NCBI GenBank assembly: GCA_010015655.1
Contig: ML976749.1
Coordinates: 62,001 to 126,000 of the forward strand
Source: Bimuria novae-zelandiae CBS 107.79
Lineage: Eukaryota > Ascomycota > Dothideomycetes > Pleosporales > Didymosphaeriaceae
Length of the DNA stretch: 64,000 nt
Direction: 5' to 3'
Both the position numbers and the translations under genes were made by a program. Below are positions 33,904 through 45,500 of the stretch, one piece after another (position 1 is the first letter of the stretch; the number at the start of each line of letters is the position of its first letter). The notes under the pieces were generated by a model. It saw only the letters and a program-made list of their open reading frames with translations, was not told where the DNA came from and did not search any database.

Positions 33904-35088
33904 CTACCCTCCAGCCCTTAATGGCGCCGAGTTCCTGCCGCCAGCGGGGAAATTCCTCGCACTTAGGAATACACCCTTCACCGCCCGTATGTCGGATTTT
34001 AGTACCTCTATCTGGTCATCTTTTCCATCTCTGCCCTTGGGCAGCCCATAGGTGCCGCCGTAAAGCCCTGCATTCGAGTAGTACTGGTTCTGGTAGCTCA
34101 TATCACTCAAATACGTTTCCAGGTCGGATAATTGCGTCTTCAACGATTCTGACGAGGCGGCGTCGTTGGAGCGCGTGGCTTCGAGTTCGCGCAGGTGTAA
34201 GGTCAGGATCTTGAGGCGATTCTCATGCGCTTTCACCAGCCCTTCGTCTTCTTCGGTAGAGGACGATTTTGAGTCGCGCCGTGAAAGATTGGGTGTTGTC
34301 TGGGTTCCAAAGTCACGATGGTAGAGCTCTGTGGGATCAGAGTCGGGTTCTGAAATGTCGTCCGCCATGCCAGAGGCACTTGTCTTCGCTTTGGTCGCTG
34401 GATCGACTGATGCGGTGTCCCGCAGACGCTCGTTCAGCTTGTCCAACTGCTCTTGTGTGTGGCTGGCGAAGTCGTGCCGCGACTCGGTCAGGTTCTGGGT
34501 CATGGGACCTACTATATATTTCGATAGTCCGTATACTGTTGCGATGAGGCCGCCGGTGATGTACGCGGTATTGATGAGTCGCCGGGTTGTAATGAGCGGT
34601 GGTTGTTGGGTAGGTTGCGCGAGGAACTCGGGGTATGTGACGATGGGTGGGATGTCGCGCGGTTGCGGTTGCGGTTGCGGTTGCGGTGGAGGCGCTGAAG
34701 CCGTTCTCGGAGTGGGTTTTGATGACCATGCGCGTTCGCCAGCTTCTGTGATATCAGACGATAGGTCTTCGCTTCTCTCTCTCCTGAGTAGCTTCTCAAT
34801 GTCCTCAGCCGTGACGCCCTTGGACTCCAGGAATTCCACCTTCTTTGCGCGTGGCGCATCGCGAATGGTGGGGTCGTCCAAGAACCTAGATGCTTGATCG
34901 AGTAGAGACGCATCATCCGGTGTTGTCTCCTCCGTGACATCCCTTGTCGACTCTTCCGTGCCTGGTGCGGATGCTGCAGTCTCCTCCGCCGACTGCGGTT
35001 CCGGTGACGGCCGGGTGTCTGCTTCTGTGGGGGTAGGAGCGGGCGCTTGGGCGCGCTGCCACGACGGTATGCTTGGTTTGCTAGCCAT
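33904..35088 (-). CDS. Pex14-domain peroxin, Pex14/17 (Pex33)-like
   Basis: Peroxisomal membrane docking protein for import receptors. Residues 61-102 match the Pex14 N-terminal domain (SLLDQASRFLDDP, IRDAPRAKKVEFLESKGVTAEDI). A hydrophobic helix lies at about 171-195, followed by a coiled-coil region. A PQ repeat (residues 135-143) precedes it. The SIPSWQ start before the Pex14 domain is what I recall from the Pex14/17 group of filamentous fungi rather than canonical Pex14, where the domain starts the protein. Single exon, 394 residues, running toward the TMCO4-like gene. Confidence 0.8.
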   Translation of the reverse strand: MASKPSIPSWQRAQAPAPTPTEADTRPSPEPQSAEETAASAPGTEESTRDVTEETTPDDASLLDQASRFLDDPTIRDAPRAKKVEFLESKGVTAEDIEKLLRRERSEDLSSDITEAGERAWSSKPTPRTASAPPPQPQPQPQPRDIPPIVTYPEFLAQPTQQPPLITTRRLINTAYITGGLIATVYGLSKYIVGPMTQNLTESRHDFASHTQEQLDKLNERLRDTASVDPATKAKTSASGMADDISEPDSDPTELYHRDFGTQTTPNLSRRDSKSSSTEEDEGLVKAHENRLKILTLHLRELEATRSNDAASSESLKTQLSDLETYLSDMSYQNQYYSNAGLYGGTYGLPKGRDGKDDQIEVLKSDIRAVKGVFLSARNFPAGGRNSAPLRAGG

Positions 35089-35354
35089 GTGCTACAGCTC
35101 TTCGCAGTAGGTGAGAAGAAGCGTGCGATTGCGAATGAGTGTGTTGAGAAAAGCAAATCGCAAGCAGTGAAGGTGGATCTAAAGCCGGAGCCGAGGTCTG
35201 GGGAAGACGGCGAATTCCCTCTTTGGGTCTCCAACATTGAACTTCGCGACGCAGTGCATCCAACGGACCAGTACGCTGAGGTCGCGCCGGAACACGTTTG
35301 CCCCCCTTTATTGCCTATAATCTAGCATTGCATCTTTCGCATTCATCCTGAGCC

Positions 35355-36899
35355 ATGGCTGATCGCTCGGCTAAGCGCTTACGGCGGCTCAGCACCGATT
35401 ACGACGAGTCCGATGCGACGGACGATTGGAGAGACAAAGGCGCTCACAGCAATACTCCCAGGTATGTGGCTTACCCGCCTCGACTGCAACTTCCCATCCT
35501 AGCGGGCGGTGCGACGCGAGAACGTTGGGCCTCGCCAACACGTGCCATATCGCCCTGCGTGTGCAAGCAATCACCCACCCATGCACACGACGACCAGCTG
35601 CCCACCACCGCAGCCATGCCTCGCCTGCGATCCCGCGCAAATCTAACAGCTCCCAGCGCTCCGCCGCCCACAGCTTCGTCGACTCGCCCGAGGCGTAACA
35701 CAGCCAGCAGGGCCCCGCCTGCGGCCGTTATTCAGCGTTCGTCCCCCGAAGAGTCGCGCCAGTCCTTGAATCTTACAGTCAAAGCGGCCCCAGGCAAGCT
35801 CCGTGAGGCCACCGGTGGTAGGGCTTCCACAGCCGTCAGCTCCCGCAACATCGTCGCTGGGAAGCGCGCGCGCCCTAGCAGGGTGGTGCGCGAGGTAGAC
35901 AGCGACGATGAGGAGGAAGTCGAGGACGATGCCGAGAAGGTAGACGCCATGGACGTGGACGACGACGACGAGGATGTGGACGCAGAGGGCGACGAGGACG
36001 AAGACATGGATGCGGAGGGTGACGAGGACGACGAGATGGAAGTGACGCCCGCCCCACGGATCGTCGTACCGAGCAACAAGAACGTACCTGTCAAGCAAAA
36101 GGTCGCCCAGGATTCTGTCGAAGCCAAAGAGATGGCTTTAGACGATGACGACGACGACGACGACGAGCTGTCCGAGTTGGAGTCTGATCTAGAAGGAGAG
36201 GATGAGGACGCTGAGGGCGAAGACGAGGATGCCGAAGGAGAGGAAGACGACGAGATTGCAGCGCCCAACGACGACGATGAGGAGATGGACAGCGACGAGG
36301 ACCTAAGTCGAGACCAGACTCCGGATCTGAGCAAGATGACCCGTCGACAGCAAGCCATGGTTGTGCAGGGTGCAGACGATGGGCTCATGGCTCTATCGAA
36401 TGGTACTTATCATAACCACTAGTTCTCAGCTTCGCTAACAGCTTTCCGCAGAGACCCAAAAGAAAAAGCACCTGACTGCCGAGGAGATAACATCACGTAG
36501 GGCAGAAATGGCACGGCGGCGCAAGAACCTAAGCGAGAAGCGCAACGAAGAGGAGAAGGTATGTTACTAGCCTCCCACCTAAGCTCTTAGTATGACCAGA
36601 CCATGTACTAAATCTCTCAGATGGACACCATCAACCGCTTGCTCAAGAAACAGCCACCGAAGCGTGGACGCAAAGCCTTGGCTCAGGAAGACACCGAGTC
36701 TGGCCAGCCCGAGGACGAGAAGAGAGAGGTCGAGAAGGCCAACCCTATCTTCATCCGCTACAAGCAAAACAAAAACGGTACCAGCCTAGGTGTCCCTGAA
36801 GAGTGGCTGCAAGCTCCTGCGGGGGACCTCTTCAAGGGCAAGCTTGCTCGACCGATCTCCACGCCGTATAGCGGGCGCATGGTCGAGGAGGTTTCGTGA
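35355..36899 (+). CDS. IES2: PAPA-1 domain subunit of the INO80 chromatin remodeller
   Basis: Nuclear subunit of INO80 needed for its ATPase activity. The C-terminal PAPA-1 domain is split over three exons: it begins KKKHLTAEEITSRRAEMARR in 36452-36558 and continues MDTINRLLKKQPPKRGRKA in 36621-36899. The first exon ends at 36402 (SNE junction). The central part is extremely acidic, with runs of Asp and Glu. The frame is open from an ATG at 35355, giving up to 477 residues, but a start at 35616 (MPRLRSRANL) would give 390 residues and a typical IES2 start. A GTATGT donor at 35462 suggests the upstream segment may be spliced; I could not find an in-phase acceptor. Confidence 0.88.
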
Positions 36900-37435
36900 G
36901 CGAGCGTCATTCTGCTTTTAGAGAGCGGTGTAGTGCATTTACTGGAGAATGGGGCATCGCAGGCAAGCAACATACCCGACCGCACCGGTCCGTTAGCGTG
37001 GTTTGAGCACATGGCTGCAATTCGTTATTAGGTCATACTGGATCTAACACTTGGTCAAAATGAATCACTATAGCAAGTAGTAATACTACGCCAATATGTG
37101 TTTGGCACGAAATTGCTCGACTGGCCATGGGACGTGGATAAAGTTTTAATCTGTAGACTTTTGAGGTAAGTCATTGATGTGAGGACCATTCTGGTGTACG
37201 ACACTGAGATAGGAGTCTGAGTACAGTGTCTTGCCCGGAGGACGGGGACTCCAAAGCTGAGATTATTGCAAAATGGTCATGTGCTATATGCGTCGAGTCG
37301 TGTTCTTCGGAGTGTAACCATTAGTTTAGTAGCACCGAATGAACAGTCTCCCAAGCATGCAAGGTGAACTGGTTGCAGAGTGAATTAACAACATATCGTT
37401 CATTCAAAGTCTACCTATGACACCGTCGTAATCGC
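36900..37435. other. Convergent intergenic region
   Basis: Separates the ends of IES2 and the methylcitrate dehydratase gene. No gene is seen. Confidence 0.45.
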
Positions 37436-39192
37436 TTAGTTTTTTACATACAGGTCTACATACTCATCAACGTCCATGTTGTCGAGCGTCTTGCCGTCCT
37501 GGGCAAGGTCGACAAGCTTGTTCACATGCTCGGCCGGGTAGTGCGGTCCGAGATGCCTCTTATACTTGGCTAGAATCTCGGGCTTGGCCTCCTCTCGTCG
37601 CAAGCGGTGGCCCAGGGGAGCCTCTACGACTTCCTCCTCGAGCACAGTACCGTCCTTCAGCTTCACGGTGAGGGCGTTGGAGATGGTGCGCTTGGACGGG
37701 TCATGGTAGTCCTTGGTGAACTGCGGGTCCTCTACGCAGCTGATGCGCTGTCTGAGAGACTCCACGAGCGCCGAGGTGGCGGCCTCGCTCTCGTCAGGGT
37801 AGTCGGTTGCCTCAAGGCGGTTGAACACGAACATGGTGGCGACCATGTACTGTACGCAGTGGTCACGGTCGGCGAAGTTCTCCATGGGCTTGAACTGCTT
37901 ATCGATGATGCGAATGCATGCCTCGTGGGTGCGGTTGACGACGCTCTCGATGTCCTCGGCGGACTTGCCCATCGCCTTGAGCTTCTTGTTCAGGCGCTGG
38001 GCAGCCTCAACAGCGGTCTGCGAGTGGAATTCGGCTGCGACGATGTCAGTACGAGTTGCAACGATGCACCAAAACAGCCATGTCCACTTACCGGGGTAGG
38101 AGACCTTGAACAGGACGTTCTCCATGACGTAGCTGCCATACTCCCTCTGGAATTGGAAAGGCTTTCCGCCAAAGTTCACGTCGTAGAATCCCCAGGTGGG
38201 AGCCGAAAGTACGGTGGGAAGGCCTTGCTCTCCCTTGAGCACCTTGAGGACAAGGTTCACAGCCTTCTGGCAAGCATCACCTGCCGCCCATGACTTGCGG
38301 GACATGGTGTTGGGTGAGTGCCTGTAGGTTCGGAGCGACTGGCCATCAACCCAAGCTTGAGAGACAGCATCGCGGGTCTGGGCCTCGTTGAGACCCATCA
38401 TCTTAGCAACGACGGCAGTGGAAGCGAGCTTGACAAGCACAACATGGTCAAGGCCGACCTTGTTGAACGAGTTTTCCAGCGCCATGCAACCCTGGATCTC
38501 ATGTGCCCTGATCATAGCCTCAAGCACATCTCTGACCTTGAGGATCTTGCCATTGCCGAGCTTGCCGCCAGCCCTGTTTGTCCGTGAGATCCAGTCGGCG
38601 GTTGCGAGAATGGCGCCCAGGTTGTCGGAAGGGTGACCCCACTCAGCAGCCAGCCAGCAGTCGTTGAAGTCGAGCCACCGGATCATAGCGCCGATGTTGA
38701 AGGCTCCGTTCACGGGGTCAAGCTGGTAGTTGGTGCCAGGCACCTTGGTACCATTAGGCACGACGGTGCCCTCAACGATAGGGCCCAGAATGTTCCTGCA
38801 TTGCTCGAATTCGAGCGCCTTGAGACCGCAGCCAAGTGTGTCGACGAAGACCCAGCGAGCTGTGTCGAACTGACCAAGCAGCAGGTTAGCTAGATTTCAT
38901 GCTGCAGGGGCCAATGCCATACCGCGAGCTCAGAATCGATCTTAACGTTGTGCACGTAGTTGGCGACGTCTTTGATCTCCGGGTCGTACTCGCGCTTGCC
39001 AGAGACGGGCGGGGCAGCGCTCTTGAGGGAAGTCATGGTGGAGAAGGAGGAAGCAGCGACTGCGCGTGCACTTGTGGGTGTCGCGGAAGCGGCTCGGAGG
39101 GCAACTGGCCTCAATGCTCTGCAGGAAAGCGTCGACCGCTGTCTGACGGTGCGCGATGCGGTGCTGCACAGGTTGCGACTGAAGGCCGACAT
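37436..39192 (-). CDS. 2-methylcitrate dehydratase, mitochondrial (PrpD family)
   Basis: Dehydrates 2-methylcitrate in the methylcitrate cycle that detoxifies propionyl-CoA. Exons 39192-38923, 38869-38092 and 38034-37436 give 548 residues. The first 50 residues are rich in Arg, Ser and Ala without acidic residues, a mitochondrial presequence. Family blocks include VPNGTKVPGTNYQLDPVNGAFN, MIRWLDFNDCWLAAEWGHPSDN, MALENSFNKVGLDHV and KVSYPAEFHSQTAVEAA. The second intron (38035-38091) is 57 nt and has no stop, so retention would insert 19 residues in frame. Start set at the ATG at 39192. Confidence 0.94.
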
Positions 39193-40024
39193 TCTCAAAT
39201 TAGCTTCCGTCGAGCCTTTTTGACGTCGGACAGCTCTTGGGATGAAAAAGGAGTGCCGTACGCGTGTTTGCAGAGGCCGGTGCTCTGGAGGAATATTAAA
39301 ACTGGTGTCTGGAGCGCTTCTCGGCTTAGAGAGCTAGACGATCTGGGGGAGGAGCCGCTGGTTGCCGAGGTCGGTTCAGCAATTCCACCCATCCACGTCA
39401 AACAGCGCTAGCTTTACCAAGGAAACGTCGGGGCGAGCATCTGTGTGTTGGTCTACATGGATCTGTATCTCATCGTGCTCCAAGGCCTGGAACTCGGCAT
39501 GGGTAGCTTCAACTTTTTCCATGATGCGGCTCAACCCCGCATCACCTCCGAGCGGGACGCACGTGCGTTCAAATGTTGCCGAGGAGCCTCAGGCTTCATT
39601 GTTCAACGGAGATGCGTTGCTGTGCTGGCGCAACTTCTTCAGAGTACCAATGGAGTCACTGTATACCATCTGGATTAAGTCTTTGCGATATAGTAGGTAG
39701 AGTGGAAAGCTGAAAAATTCTTGCGTCTGAATTTTGTGATTTATTTCCAGAACAGAAAATGCATGGGCGTTCGTTAAAGACATTGCCTATCTGCGTACAC
39801 GTAATACTAAGCTAGTACCTAGACTTTGCATCAACTACGTCTGCATGATGGGGGATGCCTGCGAGATGTTGGACACTTCACTCTCAGACGTACGACTCGA
39901 ATTTCTAAACAAGTGTATGATCAACCTACTGCTGTTTATCCGCCTACACATCCGAAATGCCTCTCAGGTCCATACATATTCACCGGAGATTACTCAATAT
40001 CTCTCTTCACCACTCATGCCTTGC
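39193..40024. other. 0.8-kb intergenic region, no gene recognised
   Basis: Contains the promoter of the methylcitrate dehydratase gene on the left and the 3' end of the methyltransferase gene on the right. Frames are short. Confidence 0.4.
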
Positions 40025-40994
40025 TCATAGCTCGAACTTCCCCTCCACTGGCCTCCTTCCCCTCGCGAACAGAATCGTCCGCCACAGCTTCTGCCCTCCC
40101 ATCTCTAGGTATACCCTCTTTCCCATTGTCACAACATCGACATCGACAAGCCCCGCCTGGGCGAAGAATTTCTTCACGCCTTCAATGGTGAAGCTAGCCC
40201 CCTTCGCGACAATAGATGCAGCCATCGTCCCCGGTTCCCGGCTGTGTTCATGTCCCGCCTCCGCACGGTCATGGTGGTGCTGCTCGTCTCTCTTTCCATG
40301 TCCATGATGATGCCGATGCGCCCATGTCCCCTCAGTCCCCTCGATTGGCTTACCATCGTCGTCAGCCTTCAAATCACCACCTTCCAGGAAGTCATTGATC
40401 AATAACACGCCACCGGGCCGCAGATGGTCTTTCAAGCACCGCGCGGCGTGCACTACGTCCTCAAAATGGTGGAATGCGAAGCTCGACGTCACTAGATCAA
40501 AGCCGTCCCACTCGGCGCCGTTAGGGGAAGGGTTCTCTTTGTCGAAGAGATCGCCTACAGTTGCGTAGATGGCAGAGGGGGGCAGCCCCGCGGCGCGGGC
40601 GCGAGCGTTGTACACGGCGACCATGTTGGGGGAGACGTCGATGCCGAGGGTTTGCGTAACATAGGGGCCGAAGACCTAGTTCAGTTAGTGTGGGTCCTGG
40701 GGAAAATATGCTGGTGAGGGAAGTCTACACGTGTCATGAGACCGGTACCGCAAGCGTAGTCAAGTTGGCGGACAGAGTCAACGTCGGACGGTGAGCCCGT
40801 GTTGGTGAAGGGGATGCCAATCCAATCGAGGCGGTTGCGCAGGTCGTCGGTAACTTCTTGGTTGACTTTAACGAAGAATGGTTTGGTGTCGTAGGTTTCG
40901 GATATCGCACTGGGAGCATCAGAATGGATCCGAGCCGAAGTAGAGCTGGGATCGCTTACTCGAAAAACTGCCGGTTGGCTGCTGCGGTGGACAT
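40025..40994 (-). CDS. Class I SAM-dependent methyltransferase with His-rich insert
   Basis: Substrate unknown. Exons 40994-40960, 40909-40729 and 40675-40025 give 288 residues. The SAM-binding motif I is LDYACGTGLMTR, followed by LGIDVSPNMV, motif-II-like DLVTSSFAFHHF and LRPGGVLLINDF. The fold is of the UbiE/COQ5-like type. Between this core and the C-terminal strand lies an unusual His-rich segment (RHHHGHGKRDEQHHHDRA and following), of about 30 residues. Introns are 50 and 53 nt. A small-molecule or protein target is possible; nothing in the neighbours decides it. Confidence 0.82.
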
Positions 40995-41368
40995 TATGGA
41001 GTCACGATTGCGACCACACAGGATAACTTTCGTAAAAGAACAAGAAAAATGGAGTGTATCGGTTGGTAACTGGGCCCAACTTGTAGTTGTGGGCTCAATC
41101 GAGTTGAGATTGCGCAAGGCTATATACACATCCTGCGGAGCTCGGTGTGAGTGGGATGGCGCCGGTCCGATATACCGGAGACTTTAGTCCATAAAATCAT
41201 TGGCTAGAGATTGCAGGATGTTCGCTTGGTCAAGTATTGCTCCTACGCGGGCGCGGAGACATTTGTTCGTACGGAAACATTGTCAATCGTATAACACACA
41301 ACCTCCAAAAATGTACGCGTACGTGAGGGTATACTGAGGTCAATGTATCGCTTCCACCTAAAGTGGTG
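40995..41368. other. Methyltransferase promoter / TYW3 3' end
   Basis: Both flanking genes are on the minus strand. No gene is seen in this 374-bp spacer. Confidence 0.45.
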
Positions 41369-42317
41369 TCAATCGAACATGCCGTTCAGATGGCCATCAG
41401 AACTGGTTTCCGCTTTGCTACTTTCGCGGTTCGACACGCCTTGAGCTTTCAAGGCTTGCTGTCTTGCAAGACCTTCCTCCCTCTTGCGCCGTTTTCTTGC
41501 CTTGGCGTCCTCCCACTCAGGTACACTGAGACTGGAACTTCTGACAGCCTGTGCTTGATACTGATGAAGTAAAGCAGATCTAAAGCGTGCAATTCTTTCC
41601 GTGTTAATATGGAAGCGCTCGTTCGCAAGGTTCACAAGCGTCTTGAGGTAGTTTTCGTCCACTAATGCGATGTTTCCTTCGCTATCATTGTGATAACCAA
41701 TGACCGCATCGTAAGAGTAACCTGTAGAACGTACGGCCACCATGGGGTTTAACTCTCCGGTTTTCGATGGGGTTAGGCTCACAGCACCGCTCTCGCGGAA
41801 GCCAGCACCGAGAGCCGGTGTAAGGACGCGCTGACAGTCCTCTAAAGAGGATGTCAGGATGTGCAAAATCTGTGCTTAATAAGCTCCCATAGAACATCGA
41901 GTGCTCAAAGCTTACCATGGGCTCAAATTTTAAGTGGATGTATCTGCATGATGAGGTTCCCCGTCCATCCAGCGGTGGGCCTCTCTTCAGACCGAACAAG
42001 GTCATGAAATCCGAACTCACATCCTTACTTGTTGCTATAGGATCGTGTGACAAGTAAAGCCACGCACCACCCCCTCCTTTGCCTCCGGGTCCGGCAAGCG
42101 AAGTATCTTCGGGGGCCGTTTCGTAGGCATCGGCTCTGCGCCCCTCAAGGAAAACGCTTATCCGCCCAGAACAGCTGCTTGTAGTGACTAATCCATCGAG
42201 GCCGTTTATATCCTCGATCAGATCGCGTATCGGCGCGTCTATGGAGCCTTTGGGGGACAGGTCGTGGTACTCTTCATCCGGGGCGGCAAGTTGCGCCAAA
42301 ATTTTTCGCTTGCGCAT
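41369..42317 (-). CDS. TYW3: tRNA wybutosine-synthesising protein 3
   Basis: Methylates the wybutosine precursor at position 37 of tRNA-Phe. Exon 1 (42317-41916) has RKRKILAQLAAPDEEYHDLS, PKGSIDAPIRDLIEDIN and the TTSSCSGRISVF signature. Exon 2 (41869-41369) joins in phase 0 after KFEPM, giving ILHILTSSLEDCQRVL, SGYSYDAVIG-like TGYSYDAVIGYHND and the C-terminal NERFHINTERIARF. The intron is 46 nt. The protein has 300 residues. The frame stays open upstream to 42536, so an additional N-terminal exon is possible. Reading through the intron gives a false C-terminus. Confidence 0.9.
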
Positions 42318-42575
42318 CTGAAACCGCGGCAACATATCTGCAATCGAGGCACATGCATCGATCTCGCTGAGAATGTCTCGGTGGGGTCCAGCACCGCCTG
42401 GCTGGATGAGTACGGGAAGTTTTGTGTTCGGAACGGACCGTGCTTTCTGTTCTGGAAGATTCACGAACGTCATTGTGGTCCGTGCAGGCAGGTCGCGTCT
42501 CCCCAAAATCACGACGCGCCGGCGCGAACCCATCACCTCGCCGAAACAGGTACAGGCGCAGCATACACATAGAGC
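42318..42575. promoter_or_regulatory. Divergent promoter, TYW3 / DUF2461 gene
   Basis: 258 bp lie between the two start codons. No specific motif is identified. Confidence 0.4.
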
Positions 42576-45500
42576 ATGCCACGAAAATCAGCCAAAACAG
42601 CCGTTTCTGCGGCATCTGCTGCAAAGCGTGCCGCACCGGAAACACCCACCCGCCTGTCAAAGAGAGCAAAGTCTACAACCAGAAAGTCCTACGCGGAGCC
42701 AGAGTCGGACGAAAGCAAAGGACAGCCAAGCGCACCGCCATCCGAAGAGGATACCGCGATGCAATCTGACTATCAAGCTGAAAGTGCTGCCGGTTCGTCC
42801 TCCGATTCCGAGCCTGACGAGACCGGCAACGAGGAAGACGACCACAAGGCTACAAAATCAACCTCAAAGGGTCGTTCCGCCAAGCAAGCTGTTCTCCCAG
42901 CGCGCAAGAAAAAATCTAACGACGAAGCACTATGGAAGTCGGGTGCGAAACTTGAGCTGGGTACACAGGTGATCATTAAAAAGCCCAAAGCGCGTGAAGC
43001 AGGCGATACACCTTACACCGACGACACCATCCACCCGAATACCCTGCTTTTCCTCAGCGATCTAGCCGCTCATAATGACCGCCAATGGCTGAAAGGTAGG
43101 TAACCAGCTGCACCCACGGCGGATGTCCTGTGCACCCAACGCTGGAAACAGCGCTGCGTATGTATCATGGTGCTGACGTTGATGTAGCACACGACCCCGA
43201 CTATCGAACCTCACTCCAAGATTTCACGACATTTCTTGAAAGTCTTTCAGAGAAGGTGATTGAAGCTGACGAAACTATCCCCGAACTTCCCGTCAAAGAT
43301 ATTGTGGGTTTCAAGAGACAGTTGGATTTAACAATGCAAGCTAACTTTTTCAGATATTCCGCATCTATCGAGGTGAATAAAAGAAAGACTGCACCGGGTA
43401 CAGTGGATTAACATCTATAGACGTGCGATTCTCGAAGGATCAGACTCCGTACAAGGTCAGCAATGCAAGGTTACTGAGCATAATGGCGCGAAATTCTTAA
43501 GAAGCTAACGCACGCTTTAGACGCACTTCTCTGCAGCATGGAGCCGGTGAGCGCATACCCGCCCGAATATGGAAGTCCACGAGGACCGCCTAGGTCGTGT
43601 TCCTCGCACCAAATTTGCCGCCGTGCTAATGCTGTACGCCTTTTTGTAGTACAGGACGAAAAGGGCCATATGCGGCTTACTATGTGCAGATAGAGCCGAA
43701 GGGCTCTAGTTTCGTCGGTAAGTGGTGCGTCTTTTCCTTGCTTGCTTCTGTAGGACAACATGAAGACTGTCATGTGATGCCACGCGGCGTACAGCGGGGT
43801 ACGACAGATACACCATCTGGAGCTTCTCGACCAGCGAGTGCGTCGATAGAAACGCCCTAGAGCTTCAGAGCGCACCGGCAGGCAACACTGCACACTGTTA
43901 CACACTCGGGGCAACCGCAAAGCTACTTGAATACCTTCCCTTCGAAACCCACTGGTGGCCATTCCCACGTGGCGGACGCGGGTGCGACCGAAGACCCGAG
44001 GAACAAGCGCGCGTCAAATCCGTCGCATCTGATTACACAAGCTACATTCTGCGTTTGGCGAGGTTTCCTCATACGCAAGGGATATGGCTTGCTTTAGAGA
44101 AGCCTGCAGGCTGTCGCTCAAGGCTTATGCTATGCAAGACACCATCCTCAGTCGAGATATAGCGATAACTGTACAACGTTGCCGTGGATCGCAATCCCTA
44201 GCGCTGTTCCCTGTGTATCCGTGTTCTTGTATCACCGAGACAGGACCTCCGCTGCAGGAGTCAAGATCGAGCATTTGGAAAGAGAGGCTGTCTGGGCGCT
44301 TCGAGTTCAGAAGCATTCGATCTAATCCTAGTCAAAGATGATCAGCTCCCTTCGATGACCGACAGGATAGGACTTGCCTGGGGATATCCGCTCGTGAGCA
44401 ATCCCGTAACGGCAGGCTCTAGAAGCTTCATGGCGTGGGCGAGTACAAGGATAGCCAGATCCACGTACACTTGGTTCGCTATGCACACAATCGCGTGCTT
44501 TCGTCTCGCCTGGACGGTCTGCTAGCTTTTACCAGGCAATCTTCCAAGTCTCACACCGTCGATAAGCCGCCGGTGGCGTGCCAGTGACGGCAGATTCAGC
44601 CCTTTTGTCCATTTCTACGTGTGCCGACGTGTCGTCCATTTTGCCATAACTCGCAATTCGACATGGGCGGGTCTGTTCAGTACTGTGTACTCTCGCGGAG
44701 TTGCGCGGCTTATTCGACATCCCTAGACCAGATTAACGTATTTCTAGATTCCGCTCAGACATGTTGCGACATTGCGATGGGTTCTTGGTTGGCTAACGGT
44801 GTGTAGGCGGTGGGCTCTGGATGCCGGAAGCGTCGGCTCTGAATGCCTTGCGTCGAGACATAGATCGGAAGCCGCACAAGATCAAACGCATCTTGACGGA
44901 TGCGAACATTCGGAAGGCATTTTTCGGCGGGATCGCTAATGACGAAACAAAAGCTGTAAAGGCTTTTACAAACCAGTCTAGCAACCGCTCAAATGCGCTG
45001 AAGTCACATCCTAAGGTGAGTTTATTTTTTGTTATATGTGAGTCAGAATCCGACGAGCCTGTCGTGTTGGATCGTCGACAGTCCGTTGCAAATCAACGTA
45101 GGACCATTGGTTGTGTCGCAGGGCGTTCAGCAATCGATAAGGGCTTGTAGCGTGTCACCATTTTCGAGTGCAATAACGAACGACAAAACCGCGGACAATA
45201 CCTATCGTGCTCTTGACTGTTGTCAACACTTGTTGATGGAACAAGATTGCGCAGAAGATGCACGGAGGTTCACGAAATTGATCACTACGTATGAAAGACT
45301 GGACTCCAATCCGAGCACGGGTATACCCTGGAGACATGACGCCCACAAGGACCATGGAGAGTGAAAAGAGCGACACCACATCTCCGCAAACAACGAGAAT
45401 ATGAAACTTCAATCTACAACACAAGGGCAGACTGGGGAGGAGATTGCCTAATCCTAAATGTCGACGACTTTTCGCCAACCTTCGTGGAACGTCTCCCGGT

